Below are positions 15,461 through 25,260 of a stretch of 64,000 nt of DNA, piece by piece; position 1 is the first letter of the stretch, and the number at the start of each line of letters is the position of its first letter. Source of the stretch: MED-G105 sp039819085 (GTDB lineage: Bacteria > Pseudomonadota > Alphaproteobacteria > Caulobacterales > Parvularculaceae); the NCBI GenBank assembly GCA_039819085.1, contig JBCBSQ010000010.1:1-64000 (forward strand), in the 5' to 3' direction. Position numbers and translations under genes: made by a program. The notes beneath the pieces are model-generated. The model worked only from the letters and a program-made list of their open reading frames with translations. It searched no databases and had not been told where the DNA came from.

Positions 15461-18217
15461 TCAGAACCGCTCCAGCAAGCGCTCCAGATATTCGATCTCC
15501 TCTTCTGTGCGTTCGCCAGTCGACAAGCGCCGCCAGAGTTCTTCGAGGAGTTCACGCGCACGCTCAGGATCGCCGGCGCCCGGCACCTCCACCGATCGTC
15601 CGCCGCCGAGCGCTTCGCCGACAGACCGGCCGAACGGGTCGGTTACGACGCCGCCCGTCTGGCCCTGACCGCGGCCGCCCGCCTCCGCTTCGGATTCGGC
15701 TAGCGCGCTCGCCCCTTCCCGCAATTGCGCAATGGCGCGGTCCATGGCGCTTTGGGCCGCGTCGAGCCCGCCGCGCGAAAGCGCGTTTTCAGCCTCGCGC
15801 ATTTCGTCGAGGGCGCCGGCGAGCGCTTCCGCCGCGCCGGGCGCCGCGCCGTCGCCGCGCGGTAGCTTCTGCAGAAGCTCGCGCAAATCCGACGCAAGAT
15901 CGCTCTGCTCGCCGGAAAGGTCTTCTTGCGGCGCGAAAGTTTGGCCGTCCCCCGCTGCGTCAGGCGCGCCTGCGCCGAGGCCTAACTCGCCGAGGCCCAA
16001 CTCGCCGAGGCTTGACCCGAATGGCGATCCGGTCCCGCCGTTCATTGGCGAGGAAAACGCGCCGGCGCCGAATGGATCGCCGAAGCGGCCGCCGTTCTCC
16101 GCCGGCGCGCCGCCAAGCTCGCGGCGACGGTCATACGTCTTGTCGGCGAGGCCGCGCTGGCGACCGATAAGGTCGGCCGCCTCGCCTGCGCCGCCCTGAC
16201 CGCCCCCGCCTGCGGCCTGTCCACTCTGGCCTTGTCCACCCTGGCCCTGGCCCTGGCTTTGGCCGGTCAGTTGCAGATTATTCAGTATGCTCTCTAATTG
16301 ATCGAGCGCCTGTTGCGCCGCGCCGCGCGCGCCCGACTGCGCCAACTGGTTCACCGAATCGAGCAGGTCATTGAGATCGCTCATCTCCATCGTTTCGCCG
16401 CCGCTTGGCTGCGCCGCCATGCTCTCAGCCGCCGGTGAATTCGCGAGCGCCTGAAGGTAAGCGGCCATCGCCTGGCGCAATTCTTCGGTGAGCCGCGCAA
16501 TCTCCGCGTCGCTGGCGCCGGACTCGATCGCCTCGCGCAGGGCGGCTTGCGCTTCCTCCAGCAAGGCGCGCGCGTCGGCGACTTCCTTGTCCTCCAGTTG
16601 CAGCGCCAGCGGCCACAAAGCGTCGATGGTCTCATCGACGTCCTTTGGTCCGTCCCCGTCGCCGACAACGCGCCAGAGCGCCGTCCGCATCAGGAGGAAA
16701 TCCGACGCCTGATCAAAGAAACGATCAGGGCCAATGGTCAGGCCATTGAAGGCGAGGCGAGCGCGGCGCCATTGGCTCGGCGCGATCGCAAGTGTCTGGC
16801 GTTGTTCTACGACGGCCCGGGCGAGAGGGCTGCGAAAGGTTCGCGACGGGATGCTGAGGGTGAATTCCTCACTTTCGCCCGACTGGCCGGCCGCGTCTGT
16901 GACGATGATCCTGGCGAGGACGTCGAGGCCGGCCCATGGATCGGACAGAAGGTCGAGTTCCGCTCGCCGCGGGCCTGGCTGGCCGCGCATGGCGTCAAGC
17001 GGCAGGCGGCGGACCTCCTCTGCGAGGGCGGGGTCAGGCGCGGGCGCATCAGGGTGACGCTCCGCTGACAGATCAAAGCGTATCTCCAGCGCGCTTTCGA
17101 CGACGCCGTAATCGTCAGCGACATAGGCGTCGAGACGGACAGATCCGTTTTCGGTCGTCTCCGGATCGGCCAGAAGTTGCGCCATTGGCGGCGCGTCCGG
17201 CGTTGTGTTGATTGTCCAGCGGCCAGTCAGCCCCCCGGCGCGCAGCGTAATGACGCCGCTTTCTGCGAGGCGCGTCTCGCCCCGCGCAGTCTCTCCGCGC
17301 GATGTGAGCTTGATCGCGGCATTCTCACGTTCCGTCGACAGATGAACCTTGACGCCGGACGCGACGCGGCCGCCTCCTTGCGCCTGAATGATCAGTTGCG
17401 AGCCGGCCGGCGCGTCGATCGGGTCGCGCCGTCCGGAGATCTGATCGTTCGGGCCGAGAAGATAGGCCGGCGGACGGCCGGTATAGGCCGGGGGCTCAAT
17501 CCACATGTCGATGAGGCCCGCCTGGCGCAACTGCGGATCGGTCGGCGCGAAGGCTTCGGAGAGGCGCGCCGCCCAGTCGTCTCCGGCGAATGTGAGCCCC
17601 ATTGCGATGAGCGCCGGGACCGCGAAGCGCAGCCCGAGCGGGTCGTAGCTGTCAAAGTCAGGTTGCGGCGCGCGGGCGCGGGCTTTTCGCGCCTCGTCGC
17701 GCATTCGTTCCTGATGAGCGCGCCAGAGCGCGTTCTCTTCGCCAGCGAACGGGGCGTCCGCGAAGAGCTGCACGGCGTCATGGCGCACGCCGCCGTCCCG
17801 CTCAAGCCGTTGCAGCGCCTCTCTGCGCGACGGCCACAAGGGGCCATCGCCCCGCGAAACGATCCAGCGTCCGATTGCGGCGGTGGCGAGGAGGGCGAGC
17901 GCGATGGCGGACCAGTGGACGGCGGCGGGGGCCGCGCGCCAAACGCCGATCAAGCCGAGGATGGCGATCAGGAATGCCGGCGCCGCCGCGGCGAAGAGAA
18001 CCGGCAGGACGCGTTCGATCAAAAGCGACAAGCGAGCCTTCAAGGGTTTCAGCCCGAGGCCGAGCCCTTTTATTCTTCCGTGCGCGCTCGCTTCTTCCTG
18101 TCGTTCATCACGTTGCCGGCGCGAGGCCTCGTCCGCGACGGCGTCAAGGGCCGCGCTGTCGAGCAGATCAGGATCTTCAGCGTCGATTTTGTCAGTCAAA
18201 GGCCGGTCGCTCGTCAT
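15461..18217 (-). CDS. DUF4175 / TIGR02302 membrane protein
   Basis: A 918-residue protein with two N-terminal transmembrane helices (about residues 68-92 and 100-121) and a third hydrophobic segment near residue 203. A large extracytoplasmic region follows, containing the conserved MWIEPPAYTGRPP motif. The C-terminal half is helical, Gln/Gly-rich (GQSQGQGQGGQGQSGQ) and low in complexity. This layout is that of the alphaproteobacterial TIGR02302/DUF4175 family, of unknown function, usually found near lysA as here. A short DNA repeat near 15980-16015 encodes the repeated GELGL peptide. Confidence 0.88.
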   Translation of the reverse strand: MTSDRPLTDKIDAEDPDLLDSAALDAVADEASRRQRDERQEEASAHGRIKGLGLGLKPLKARLSLLIERVLPVLFAAAAPAFLIAILGLIGVWRAAPAAVHWSAIALALLATAAIGRWIVSRGDGPLWPSRREALQRLERDGGVRHDAVQLFADAPFAGEENALWRAHQERMRDEARKARARAPQPDFDSYDPLGLRFAVPALIAMGLTFAGDDWAARLSEAFAPTDPQLRQAGLIDMWIEPPAYTGRPPAYLLGPNDQISGRRDPIDAPAGSQLIIQAQGGGRVASGVKVHLSTERENAAIKLTSRGETARGETRLAESGVITLRAGGLTGRWTINTTPDAPPMAQLLADPETTENGSVRLDAYVADDYGVVESALEIRFDLSAERHPDAPAPDPALAEEVRRLPLDAMRGQPGPRRAELDLLSDPWAGLDVLARIIVTDAAGQSGESEEFTLSIPSRTFRSPLARAVVEQRQTLAIAPSQWRRARLAFNGLTIGPDRFFDQASDFLLMRTALWRVVGDGDGPKDVDETIDALWPLALQLEDKEVADARALLEEAQAALREAIESGASDAEIARLTEELRQAMAAYLQALANSPAAESMAAQPSGGETMEMSDLNDLLDSVNQLAQSGARGAAQQALDQLESILNNLQLTGQSQGQGQGGQGQSGQAAGGGGQGGAGEAADLIGRQRGLADKTYDRRRELGGAPAENGGRFGDPFGAGAFSSPMNGGTGSPFGSSLGELGLGELGLGAGAPDAAGDGQTFAPQEDLSGEQSDLASDLRELLQKLPRGDGAAPGAAEALAGALDEMREAENALSRGGLDAAQSAMDRAIAQLREGASALAESEAEAGGRGQGQTGGVVTDPFGRSVGEALGGGRSVEVPGAGDPERARELLEELWRRLSTGERTEEEIEYLERLLERF

Positions 18218-18379
18218 GGATCTTGCAAGTTCCGAAAAAGACTAGCCGCTTGGCCACCTCGGCGTCGACGGGCTATGCGACGAGTGTAGCATAGCCGTCC
18301 GAGAAAGGGCGGCGGATCAGAGATACCGAACGCTGAAAAGCGTTCACAAATCGCTTCTGGGAGGCGTCGCCGGACCGAC

Positions 18380-18754
18380 ATGGTGTTTTTACTCTCCAGA
18401 CGCCGCCGCCGACGGCTTGCTGACGCCGCTGCGCTCGCCAGATCCGCCGCGGCCTCCCGCAAAGCCGCTCTTGCGATCGTCCTCTTCTACAATGTGGTCG
18501 GATTTGTGGATATCTACTCCACGTCGCTTGCGCTTTCGCGAGGACTCGGAGAGGAAGCGAACCCGTTTTTGAGAGCGCTGATGGACGCTTACGGGTCCGG
18601 CTGGGTCGTCGGCAAGCTCTCTCTCCAGGCGCTGGTCAGCGCCATGGTGCTGTGGTTCCCGCATGTCTACGTGATGGGCCTGTTTGGCCTTGCGGTCGCC
18701 GCCAATGCGGTCGTTGTCGTGAACAATCTCTTGATCGCATACGGTCTCAACTAG
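18380..18754 (+). CDS. Small membrane protein, DUF5658-like
   Basis: A 124-residue protein with an arginine-rich N terminus (RRRRRR) and three predicted transmembrane helices. The segment DIYSTSLALSRGLGEEANPF matches the DUF5658 pattern, where a D-x-x-S/T helix is followed by E-A-N-P. Function is unknown. It is divergent from the DUF4175 gene and convergent with lysA, overlapping the lysA 3' end by 4 nt. Confidence 0.7.
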   Translation: MVFLLSRRRRRRLADAAALARSAAASRKAALAIVLFYNVVGFVDIYSTSLALSRGLGEEANPFLRALMDAYGSGWVVGKLSLQALVSAMVLWFPHVYVMGLFGLAVAANAVVVVNNLLIAYGLN

Positions 18755-20031
18755 CCCTGAAGCCAGGTCGGGGTGTCCTCCAGCGCCACCATCTCTTCGA
18801 AGGAGGGGCGTTTGCGGATGACATGAAAGTCTGCGCCGCGGACGAGAACCTCAGGGACCAGCGGCCGGGTGTTGTATTGAGAGGCCTGCGCCGCGCCATA
18901 GGCGCCAGCGGACATCAAGGCGCAAAGGTCGCCTTCCGCGATCTCCGGCAAGTTTCTTTCTTGGGCAAAACGATCGCCGGTTTCGCAGACCGGCCCTACC
19001 ACGTCATACCGGCCATACGCAGCGGCGGCCCGCGGTTGGCGAACCGGCAGGATCTCATGCGACGCGTCGTAAAGCGCCGGCCGGATGAGGTCGTTCATTC
19101 CGGCGTCGAGGATAAGGAACCGCCGCGCCTCGCCTTCTTTCACATAGATCGTCCGCGTCAGCAGAACGCCGGCGTTGCCGGCGATCATCCGGCCTGGCTC
19201 GAAAATCAGCTCAACGTCCAGCGGGTCGGCGATCCGCCGGATGAGCGCGGCGTAGTCCGCAGGGCCCGGCGGGGCGCGCTCGCCCTCGGTATGGCCGTCA
19301 TAGGAAATCCCAAGGCCGCCCCCGAGATCGACGCGGTCGATCGTATGCCCGTCGGCCCGCAGATCCCGCACGAGGCCCGCGACGCGGTTGAACGCCGCCT
19401 CAAACGGAGCAAGCTCGGTGATCTGGGAGCCGATATGCACGTCGACGCCCTTCACCTCGATCCCGGCCATACCAGCGGCCTTGGCGTAAGCGCCGCGCGC
19501 CCGGCTCCAGGCGACGCCGAACTTGTCCTCCGCCTTGCCGGTGGAGATCTTGGCGTGTCCGCCCGCCGCGACGTCCGGGTTGACGCGGAACGCGACCGGG
19601 GCGCGAACGCCAAGGCCTTGCGCGACCGCATCCAGGACGTCGAGTTCGTTTTCGGATTCGACGTTGAATTGGCGCACGCCCGCCTCAAGGGCGAGCTTCA
19701 ACTCGTCAGCGGTTTTGCCGACGCCCGAAAAGACGATCCTGTCGCCAGGCAGTCCCGCCCGCAGCGCGCGCAGGAGCTCGCCGCCCGAGACGACGTCCGC
19801 GCCCATGCCCTCGTCGAACAGAACCCGCAGGACGGCGAGATTGGAGTTCGCCTTGACCGAAAAAGCGGCGAGCGTGCGCGCGCCAACGAACGCGTCCTGA
19901 AAAACCCGCGCATGTCGGCGCAATGTCGCTTCCGAGTAGACGTAGACAGGCGTGCCGACGTCCTCCGCAATCCGCGCGAGCGGGACGTCTTCTGCGTGAA
20001 GCTCACCGTTTGCGTAGTGAAAGTGATGCAA
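18751..20031 (-). CDS. lysA: Diaminopimelate decarboxylase
   Basis: A 426-residue PLP enzyme of fold III catalysing the last step of lysine biosynthesis, meso-DAP to lysine. The PLP-binding lysine is K60 in AAFSVKANSN; VDVHIGSQI and DLGGGLGISYDG bind the cofactor phosphate, and the C-terminal domain has GPVCETGD. The start is a TTG at 20031: no ATG or GTG is in frame nearby, AAGGAGG lies 7 nt upstream, and the family begins M-H-H-F as this start gives. It is the third gene of argH-lptM-lysA, 44 nt after lptM. Confidence 0.96.
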   Translation of the reverse strand: MHHFHYANGELHAEDVPLARIAEDVGTPVYVYSEATLRRHARVFQDAFVGARTLAAFSVKANSNLAVLRVLFDEGMGADVVSGGELLRALRAGLPGDRIVFSGVGKTADELKLALEAGVRQFNVESENELDVLDAVAQGLGVRAPVAFRVNPDVAAGGHAKISTGKAEDKFGVAWSRARGAYAKAAGMAGIEVKGVDVHIGSQITELAPFEAAFNRVAGLVRDLRADGHTIDRVDLGGGLGISYDGHTEGERAPPGPADYAALIRRIADPLDVELIFEPGRMIAGNAGVLLTRTIYVKEGEARRFLILDAGMNDLIRPALYDASHEILPVRQPRAAAAYGRYDVVGPVCETGDRFAQERNLPEIAEGDLCALMSAGAYGAAQASQYNTRPLVPEVLVRGADFHVIRKRPSFEEMVALEDTPTWLQG

Positions 20032-20075
20032 CGCACGTCCTCCTTGCGCGCCCGAAAAGCTTCGCCGGCGGTTCG

Positions 20076-20300
20076 TTAGGAACCGTCGCCGTCTTTTGGC
20101 GCGTCGTCCGGACTATCGTCACGCGCGGCGTTTTCCTCAAAGCGCTCGTCGCTGAATGTTTCGATCTTCTCCGCGCCACTTTCCCGCTCCTGCCGGGCGC
20201 GCTCGTTCGAGGGTGTCCGCAGCCGCGCCTTCTTGCCGCAGGCTGCGAGGCTCCCGCCGGCAATGAGAGCAATCAATGCGATCGCGATGAAGCGTTTCAT
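20076..20300 (-). CDS. lptM: Small lipoprotein, LptM-like
   Basis: A 74-residue lipoprotein with signal MKRFIAIALIALIAGGSLAAC and lipobox SLAAC. The mature part is short, charged and apparently disordered (KKARLRTPSNERARQERE). Small lipoproteins with this form between argH and lysA are assigned to the LPAM_2/LptM (YifL) family, which in Escherichia coli helps the LPS translocon LptDE to mature. It starts 1 nt after the argH stop, so it is translationally coupled. The name rests on position and form because the sequence is too short for certainty. Confidence 0.75.
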   Translation of the reverse strand: MKRFIAIALIALIAGGSLAACGKKARLRTPSNERARQERESGAEKIETFSDERFEENAARDDSPDDAPKDGDGS

Positions 20301-20301
20301 T

Positions 20302-21735
20302 CTAGCTGTCTCCTTTCAGGCGCGCGCGCCAGGCGGCGATCTCTTTACGGACGTTCTCTGGCGCAGTTCCGCCCAAGGACGTTCGCGAGGCGACGGACGC
20401 ATCGACGCTGAGGACGCTGAAGACATCCTCCGTAATCGATGCGTCAACGGCCTGCATGTCGGCTAAGGGCAGGTTGTCGAGCGTCACGCCCTTCGCCTCG
20501 GCCGCCGCGACGATTGCGCCGACGACTTCATGGGCCTTGCGGAATGGCGTCTTCCGCACGCGCACCAGCCAGTCGGCGAGATCCGTGGCCGTGGAGAAGC
20601 CAAGCGCGGCTGCGGCGCGCATCACGTCGCGGTCGATGGTCAAATCCCGGATCATGCCCGTCATCGCGGCGATGGCGAGTTCAAGCGCGTCGAATGCCGC
20701 GAAGGTCGCGGGTTTGTCGTCCTGCATGTCTTTGGAATAGGCCAGCGGAAGGCCTTTCATCACGGTAAGGAGCGTCGTCATGGCGCCGACGACCCGACCA
20801 GGCGTCGCGCGGCAGAGCTCAGCCGCATCGGGATTGCGCTTCTGCGGCATGATCGACGAACCGGTGGAGAACGCGTCCGACAGCGTCACGAACCCGAAAT
20901 GCGGCGACGTCCATAGAACCAGCTCTTCGGCGAGGCGCGAGACGTGGGTCGCGCAGAGGCTCGCCGCCATCGCCGCCTCGATGGCGAAGTCGCGGGACGA
21001 GACAGCGTCGAGGGAGTTGCGGGCCGGCCCGTCAAAGCCGAGCGCTTCGGCCGTCATGCGCCGGTTGATTGGAAACGACGTGCCGGCAAGCGCCGCCGCG
21101 CCCAGGGGACACTCATTCATGCGCGTCGCGGCGTCGAGGAATCGGCCGCGGTCTCGCGCGAACATCTCCACATACGCCAGAAGATGATGGCCGAAGGTGA
21201 CGGGCTGCGCGATCTGCAGATGGGTGTAACCCGGCATGACCGCGTCATGCCCGGCCGCCGCCTGGTCAAGGAGCGCCGACTGCAGCGCCTCCAGCGCAGC
21301 GCCTGCGCCGCGGCAGGCCTCCCGCGTCCACATGCGGAAATCGGTCGCAACCTGATCATTCCGCGAGCGGCCGGTGTGAAGACGACGGCCCGGTTCCCCA
21401 ATGATCTGTATCAGCCGCGCTTCGACGTTCATGTGCACGTCTTCAAGGTCCGCGGAGAACGCAAAGCCGCCCGCCTCGATCTCGTCAGCGATCTGGTCGA
21501 GACCTGACAGGATGGCCGTCGCGTCGTCATGGGTGATCACGCCGACCGCCGCCAGCATCTGCGCATGGGCGCGCGAGCCGGCGAGGTCCTCCCGCCAGAG
21601 CCGCTGATCGACGTCAATTGACGCGTTGATGTCGCGCATGACCGCTGCGGGACCTTCCGCAAAGCGGCCGCCCCACATTTGGTTTTTCGCCGCGCCGGCC
21701 TTATCTCCCGACGTGTCGCGTTTATCGTCGCTCAC
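20302..21735 (-). CDS. argH: Argininosuccinate lyase
   Basis: A 477-residue member of the fumarase/aspartase superfamily. It begins near MWGGRF, contains HTGRSRNDQVATDFRMW and the superfamily signature TGSSIMPQKRNPD with its catalytic serine. It splits argininosuccinate into arginine and fumarate. The start is a GTG at 21735 with GAGGAAG upstream. It is the first gene of argH-lptM-lysA and is divergent from the TlpA-like gene, with only 30 nt between their starts, so the promoters must overlap. Confidence 0.97.
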   Translation of the reverse strand: MSDDKRDTSGDKAGAAKNQMWGGRFAEGPAAVMRDINASIDVDQRLWREDLAGSRAHAQMLAAVGVITHDDATAILSGLDQIADEIEAGGFAFSADLEDVHMNVEARLIQIIGEPGRRLHTGRSRNDQVATDFRMWTREACRGAGAALEALQSALLDQAAAGHDAVMPGYTHLQIAQPVTFGHHLLAYVEMFARDRGRFLDAATRMNECPLGAAALAGTSFPINRRMTAEALGFDGPARNSLDAVSSRDFAIEAAMAASLCATHVSRLAEELVLWTSPHFGFVTLSDAFSTGSSIMPQKRNPDAAELCRATPGRVVGAMTTLLTVMKGLPLAYSKDMQDDKPATFAAFDALELAIAAMTGMIRDLTIDRDVMRAAAALGFSTATDLADWLVRVRKTPFRKAHEVVGAIVAAAEAKGVTLDNLPLADMQAVDASITEDVFSVLSVDASVASRTSLGGTAPENVRKEIAAWRARLKGDS

Positions 21736-21765
21736 CCGCGAACTTCCTCAATCACCGGCCCCGTC

Positions 21766-22413
21766 ATGTCCTCGTTTCTAAAGACCCTTTTGACGCCGCG
21801 CATGCTCCTGATCGTCTGGGGCGGATTCGGCGCGCTCTTCGTCCTCTACGTGATGATAGCGGCGGGCGTCCAGCGGGCCGACCGACCGGGCGCGAGCGTC
21901 GGAAGCGCGTCGGCGGCCGAGACGCTGCGTGATCCGCGTCTGATCGTCGGCGAAATGGCGGATTTCGTCTACGCCGCGTCGGCGCGGCGCGCGCCGGGCG
22001 TCGTCTTCAACGACGATAAAGCGGGCGCGCCAACGCGTCTCGGCGACTTCGAAGGCAGGGCGCTCGTCGTGAACTTTTGGGCGACCTGGTGCGCGCCCTG
22101 CAAGCGCGAACTGCCGTCCTTGAATGCGCTGGCGGCGCGCCTTGGCGACGTCGACGTCGAAATCCTCACCGTCGCTTCCGACCCGAAAGGCCGTCTCGCG
22201 GCGGAACGCGCCCTTCAGGATCTCGGCGTTGACCGGGTGACCGCGCTGATGGACACCCGGCTCGAACTGGCGAGCGCGATCGGGGGCGGGGCGGCGCTGC
22301 CGGTGACCATCATCTATGACCGGGAGGGCGCCGAAGTGGGGCGGCTTGTTGGTGAAGCGGACTGGGCGTCGCCTGAGGCCGAGGCGCTCGTGCGGCGCGT
22401 CGCGGCCTTTTGA
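21766..22413 (+). CDS. TlpA/ResA-like membrane-anchored thiol-disulfide protein
   Basis: A 215-residue protein with one N-terminal transmembrane anchor (about residues 12-34) and a periplasmic thioredoxin fold. The active site is WATWCAPCK, with cysteines at 109 and 112, followed by the cis-proline segment ALPVTIIYD. It is likely to reduce periplasmic disulfides, for instance in cytochrome c maturation, as other TlpA/ResA proteins next to argH in alphaproteobacteria. ATG 21766 is chosen because it starts the membrane anchor; it is divergent from argH. Confidence 0.9.
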   Translation: MSSFLKTLLTPRMLLIVWGGFGALFVLYVMIAAGVQRADRPGASVGSASAAETLRDPRLIVGEMADFVYAASARRAPGVVFNDDKAGAPTRLGDFEGRALVVNFWATWCAPCKRELPSLNALAARLGDVDVEILTVASDPKGRLAAERALQDLGVDRVTALMDTRLELASAIGGGAALPVTIIYDREGAEVGRLVGEADWASPEAEALVRRVAAF

Positions 22414-22633
22414 CCCGCGCTCGAAGTGGATTCGCCGCATCGGGGGAACGGCGCGCCGCGCGGCGGCTTGTCATGGACAGGCGCCTGGTCAGGATCATAA
22501 AGGCGTCATTTTGGCGCCCGGGCGCTGTCTGATACGACCCTCTGAAACATCCGCCGCGCGCCGCCCGCTGCTGGTTCAAGCGGGCGATCAGAGCGCCGGT
22601 CATGGGTCCGCCACACGGGAAGGAAATTTGTTC

Positions 22634-24430
22634 ATGCGCCACTCATTCGCCTCACCTCGCCGCCGGACGGCGCGCGCGGTTCTCGCCGCGGCGCTGGCGC
22701 TCGGCGTCGCCGCCTGCGGCGGCGGAGAAGAGCCGCAGGGCGTTTCGCGAAAGGCAGCCCGGGCGCGGTCGATCGCCGCCAGTCCGAGCGCGCCATCGCC
22801 GCTTGATGAGCCTTTCCGACTGCGGAACGCTGAAACGGTCGATGTGGACCGACTGTTGGCGATCTTCCCGGAGACTCTTCGCCCCACCTACGCTGCGGCG
22901 GTGTTTGACGAAGACCTTGGCGCAATGGTGCTCACCGACGTGACTGTCCCTGCGGTCAAGGCGAAAGCCGAGGGCGCGATCAATTATGACGTTGAGTTCG
23001 CCGGCCTGAAAGCTGACCGGGTGGAGCTTTTCGGCGCTGATCCGGAGGCAATTGAGGCTGTGATCGCAGGCGAGTCTTCGATCGAGGCGCCAATGCGCCG
23101 GGTCCTGACGAAGGCGCGGTTTTACGGCGTGCGCGGACCTGAAATGGAAGGCGCAGCCAAGAAAGAAGATGTCGACGCGACGATCGCCGCGATCGAAATC
23201 GCGGGGCTTTCCGCGCGTGAAGGCGGCCTGCCGCCGGCGCCGCCGAAGCGCGAGCTGAGGGGGTCGACTTATCGGGCGACAAAGGCCGCCGATCAGGACG
23301 GCGCCGGCCTTGCGCGGCTCCTGCATGCGTTCAGCGCCGACGGGCTCTATATGAAGGACGCGGCGCTCGTCGCGCGCGACAAGACCGATGCGGGCGAGCC
23401 GCTGTTCGAGACCCGTCTGCCTGACGTCCGTTTCGTCGGCGTCGAGGGAGGGCGCCTGCAGGCGATGATCATCAATGACTTCTCTTCGGTGACGCGCAGC
23501 CAACGCGTGGAGCTCGACACCGCGGCTGGCCTCCTGAGCGGCGTCACCGAGGCGCTTGAAGGCCCGTTCCGGAATGTGATCGCGCCGGATCTGCGAAAGG
23601 TGACGATCGCCAGAATCGAATGGAAGGACGTCGACGCTTCCGGCTTCATGCCGTTCGCCCTGACCGGCGAGACGCCGCCCACCACTGCGCGCGACCTCAT
23701 GGACTTTGGCGCGATCGCGGTGCGCGGCTCGCAAACGCATGTGAACGGCGCCTTGTTTTCGTCAATTCCGCTGAGCGAAGTGACTGCGATTGAGTTCGAC
23801 TGGGTGGCGCCGTCGCGGATTCGCGCGCGCGCCGAAGACGTCTTCTATGATTTCACGGCGCTGTTCGGACCTGAGGAGGAAGAGGCCCGTGAGTTCCTCA
23901 CCTCGCTGTCGCTGAATGGCGTTGAGGGGGATACGGAGTTTTCTTATGACTGGGACGCGAAGGACGGTGTTGCGCGGCTTATGGGCGGGTCCGCCGCGCC
24001 TGGCTTCGCTGCGTCGGAGTTCGATCTTGAGCTGGTCGACATGAAGCTCGACGACCTTGATCCCGCGGCGGCGGCGCAAGGGTTTGACGGACTGATCGAC
24101 GCGGCCTCACTTGCGCGGCTCGACGCGAAGCTTGTGGATGAAACGGCGCTTGACGCCATCTTCGGAGTGATCGGCATTGAAGGCGGGTTCGGCGGGAAGA
24201 ACGCCCGTGCGACGCTGACGACGCTGCTTGGCTTTGTCCGCATGCAGGCTGGCTTCGGCAATCCGCAGGTTGGCGAATATGTCGATGCGCTTGTCGACTT
24301 CATTGACGATGGCGGCACGCTGACGGTCACGGCGCGGCCTGATACGCCTGCGCCCCTGTCAGCATTGGAGGGGCTTGACGGCGCGGAAGCGGCGGCGCGG
24401 TTGAACCTTCAGGTTACGCACGAAAAATGA
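22634..24430 (+). CDS. Large lipoprotein of unknown function, 598 aa
   Basis: The ATG at 22634 has AAGGAA 9 nt upstream and gives a lipoprotein signal with lipobox GVAAC followed by GGGEE. The mature protein has no further membrane segments and is acidic. It is built of alternating strands and helices with several similar segments (for example IARIEWKDVDASGF and VTAIEFDWVAPSRI), which suggests an internally repetitive periplasmic fold. I do not recognise a family. The 220 nt upstream hold nothing I can identify. It is followed by the convergent parA-like gene. Confidence 0.8.
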   Translation: MRHSFASPRRRTARAVLAAALALGVAACGGGEEPQGVSRKAARARSIAASPSAPSPLDEPFRLRNAETVDVDRLLAIFPETLRPTYAAAVFDEDLGAMVLTDVTVPAVKAKAEGAINYDVEFAGLKADRVELFGADPEAIEAVIAGESSIEAPMRRVLTKARFYGVRGPEMEGAAKKEDVDATIAAIEIAGLSAREGGLPPAPPKRELRGSTYRATKAADQDGAGLARLLHAFSADGLYMKDAALVARDKTDAGEPLFETRLPDVRFVGVEGGRLQAMIINDFSSVTRSQRVELDTAAGLLSGVTEALEGPFRNVIAPDLRKVTIARIEWKDVDASGFMPFALTGETPPTTARDLMDFGAIAVRGSQTHVNGALFSSIPLSEVTAIEFDWVAPSRIRARAEDVFYDFTALFGPEEEEAREFLTSLSLNGVEGDTEFSYDWDAKDGVARLMGGSAAPGFAASEFDLELVDMKLDDLDPAAAAQGFDGLIDAASLARLDAKLVDETALDAIFGVIGIEGGFGGKNARATLTTLLGFVRMQAGFGNPQVGEYVDALVDFIDDGGTLTVTARPDTPAPLSALEGLDGAEAAARLNLQVTHEK

Positions 24431-24469
24431 CGCGGAAATGCGCCGCAGTTTGAGCGCCTGACGGTGAGG

Positions 24470-25114
24470 TTACGCGGCGGCGCGCGCGAGACCTGCAATC
24501 GCGAGAACCTCATCCGTGAGCGCCGTGATTTCCTGCGCCGCGCGGCCGCGCGGGTCGGTCTCAACAACGCCGCGCCCGTCGGCGATGCTTTCGGCGAACG
24601 CGGCGCGGGAGCCTAGCTCCACGCCCGCGACAGGCAGTTCATAGCGCGCGATTTCGGCGCGGATCCGATCAGCGACCCGCGCGCGCGGCGGCGCGCGATT
24701 GATGACGAACAACGCCTGTTTGCGGGCGTCGCCAATGATGCGCGCGGTCGGCAGGCTGGCGTCAAGGTCAAGCGGGGACAACTGCATCGGCGCGAGGACA
24801 AGATCCGCAAGGCCGATGGCGCGCGCGACCGCCGGCTCCACGCTTGGCGGCGTGTCCAAGAGCACGATCTCCGCGTTGCGCGCGCGGCGAACGCCCGCGG
24901 AGATGGAATACCCGTTCGCGGTCTGAAGCGCGAAGTCCAGCTCGCCGAGGCGCGTTGCGCGGGTTTCGGCCCAGCGTGCGAGGCTGCGTTGATCGTCCAT
25001 GTCGATCGCCGCGACGGACAAGCCACGTCCCGCCAGCGCAGCCGTCAACTGGCAGCAAAGCGTCGTCTTGCCCGCGCCGCCCTTGCGCTGGGCGACCGTT
25101 ACGATAAACGGCAT
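24470..25114 (-). CDS. Orphan ParA-family ATPase
   Basis: A 214-residue MinD/ParA-type P-loop ATPase with a deviant Walker A (QRKGGAGKTTL at residues 9-19, signature lysine K10 and catalytic K15), the switch I region IDMDDQRSL, and a Walker B segment EIVLLDTPPS. No ParB-like or cargo gene is adjacent. It could position a protein complex or chromosome region, as MipZ- and PpfA-like proteins do. GGAGG lies 9 nt before the ATG. The C terminus ends in Ala-rich residues without an amphipathic MinD-type membrane-targeting helix. Confidence 0.88.
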   Translation of the reverse strand: MPFIVTVAQRKGGAGKTTLCCQLTAALAGRGLSVAAIDMDDQRSLARWAETRATRLGELDFALQTANGYSISAGVRRARNAEIVLLDTPPSVEPAVARAIGLADLVLAPMQLSPLDLDASLPTARIIGDARKQALFVINRAPPRARVADRIRAEIARYELPVAGVELGSRAAFAESIADGRGVVETDPRGRAAQEITALTDEVLAIAGLARAAA

Positions 25115-25260
25115 TGGTGTTGATCCTCCGCGCCCCGCCGCGCCTGGGGCCGCAATGTCTTAAGGATATGCCGCCATACACTTGAGGGGATTCGCGAGGC
25201 GCCGCGACACGAAAGGCGCGCCGACGCTTTGATCCTGGCCAGTAGCCAACCGGTGATTAG

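Noticed and set aside
15268..16170. 300-codon plus-strand frame opposite DUF4175
   Set aside because: Arg-rich shadow translation; the minus strand has the conserved DUF4175 gene.
24470..25114. parAB partition locus or plasmid origin
   Set aside because: No ParB-like gene, parS-like repeats or replication gene is near; it is an orphan ParA.
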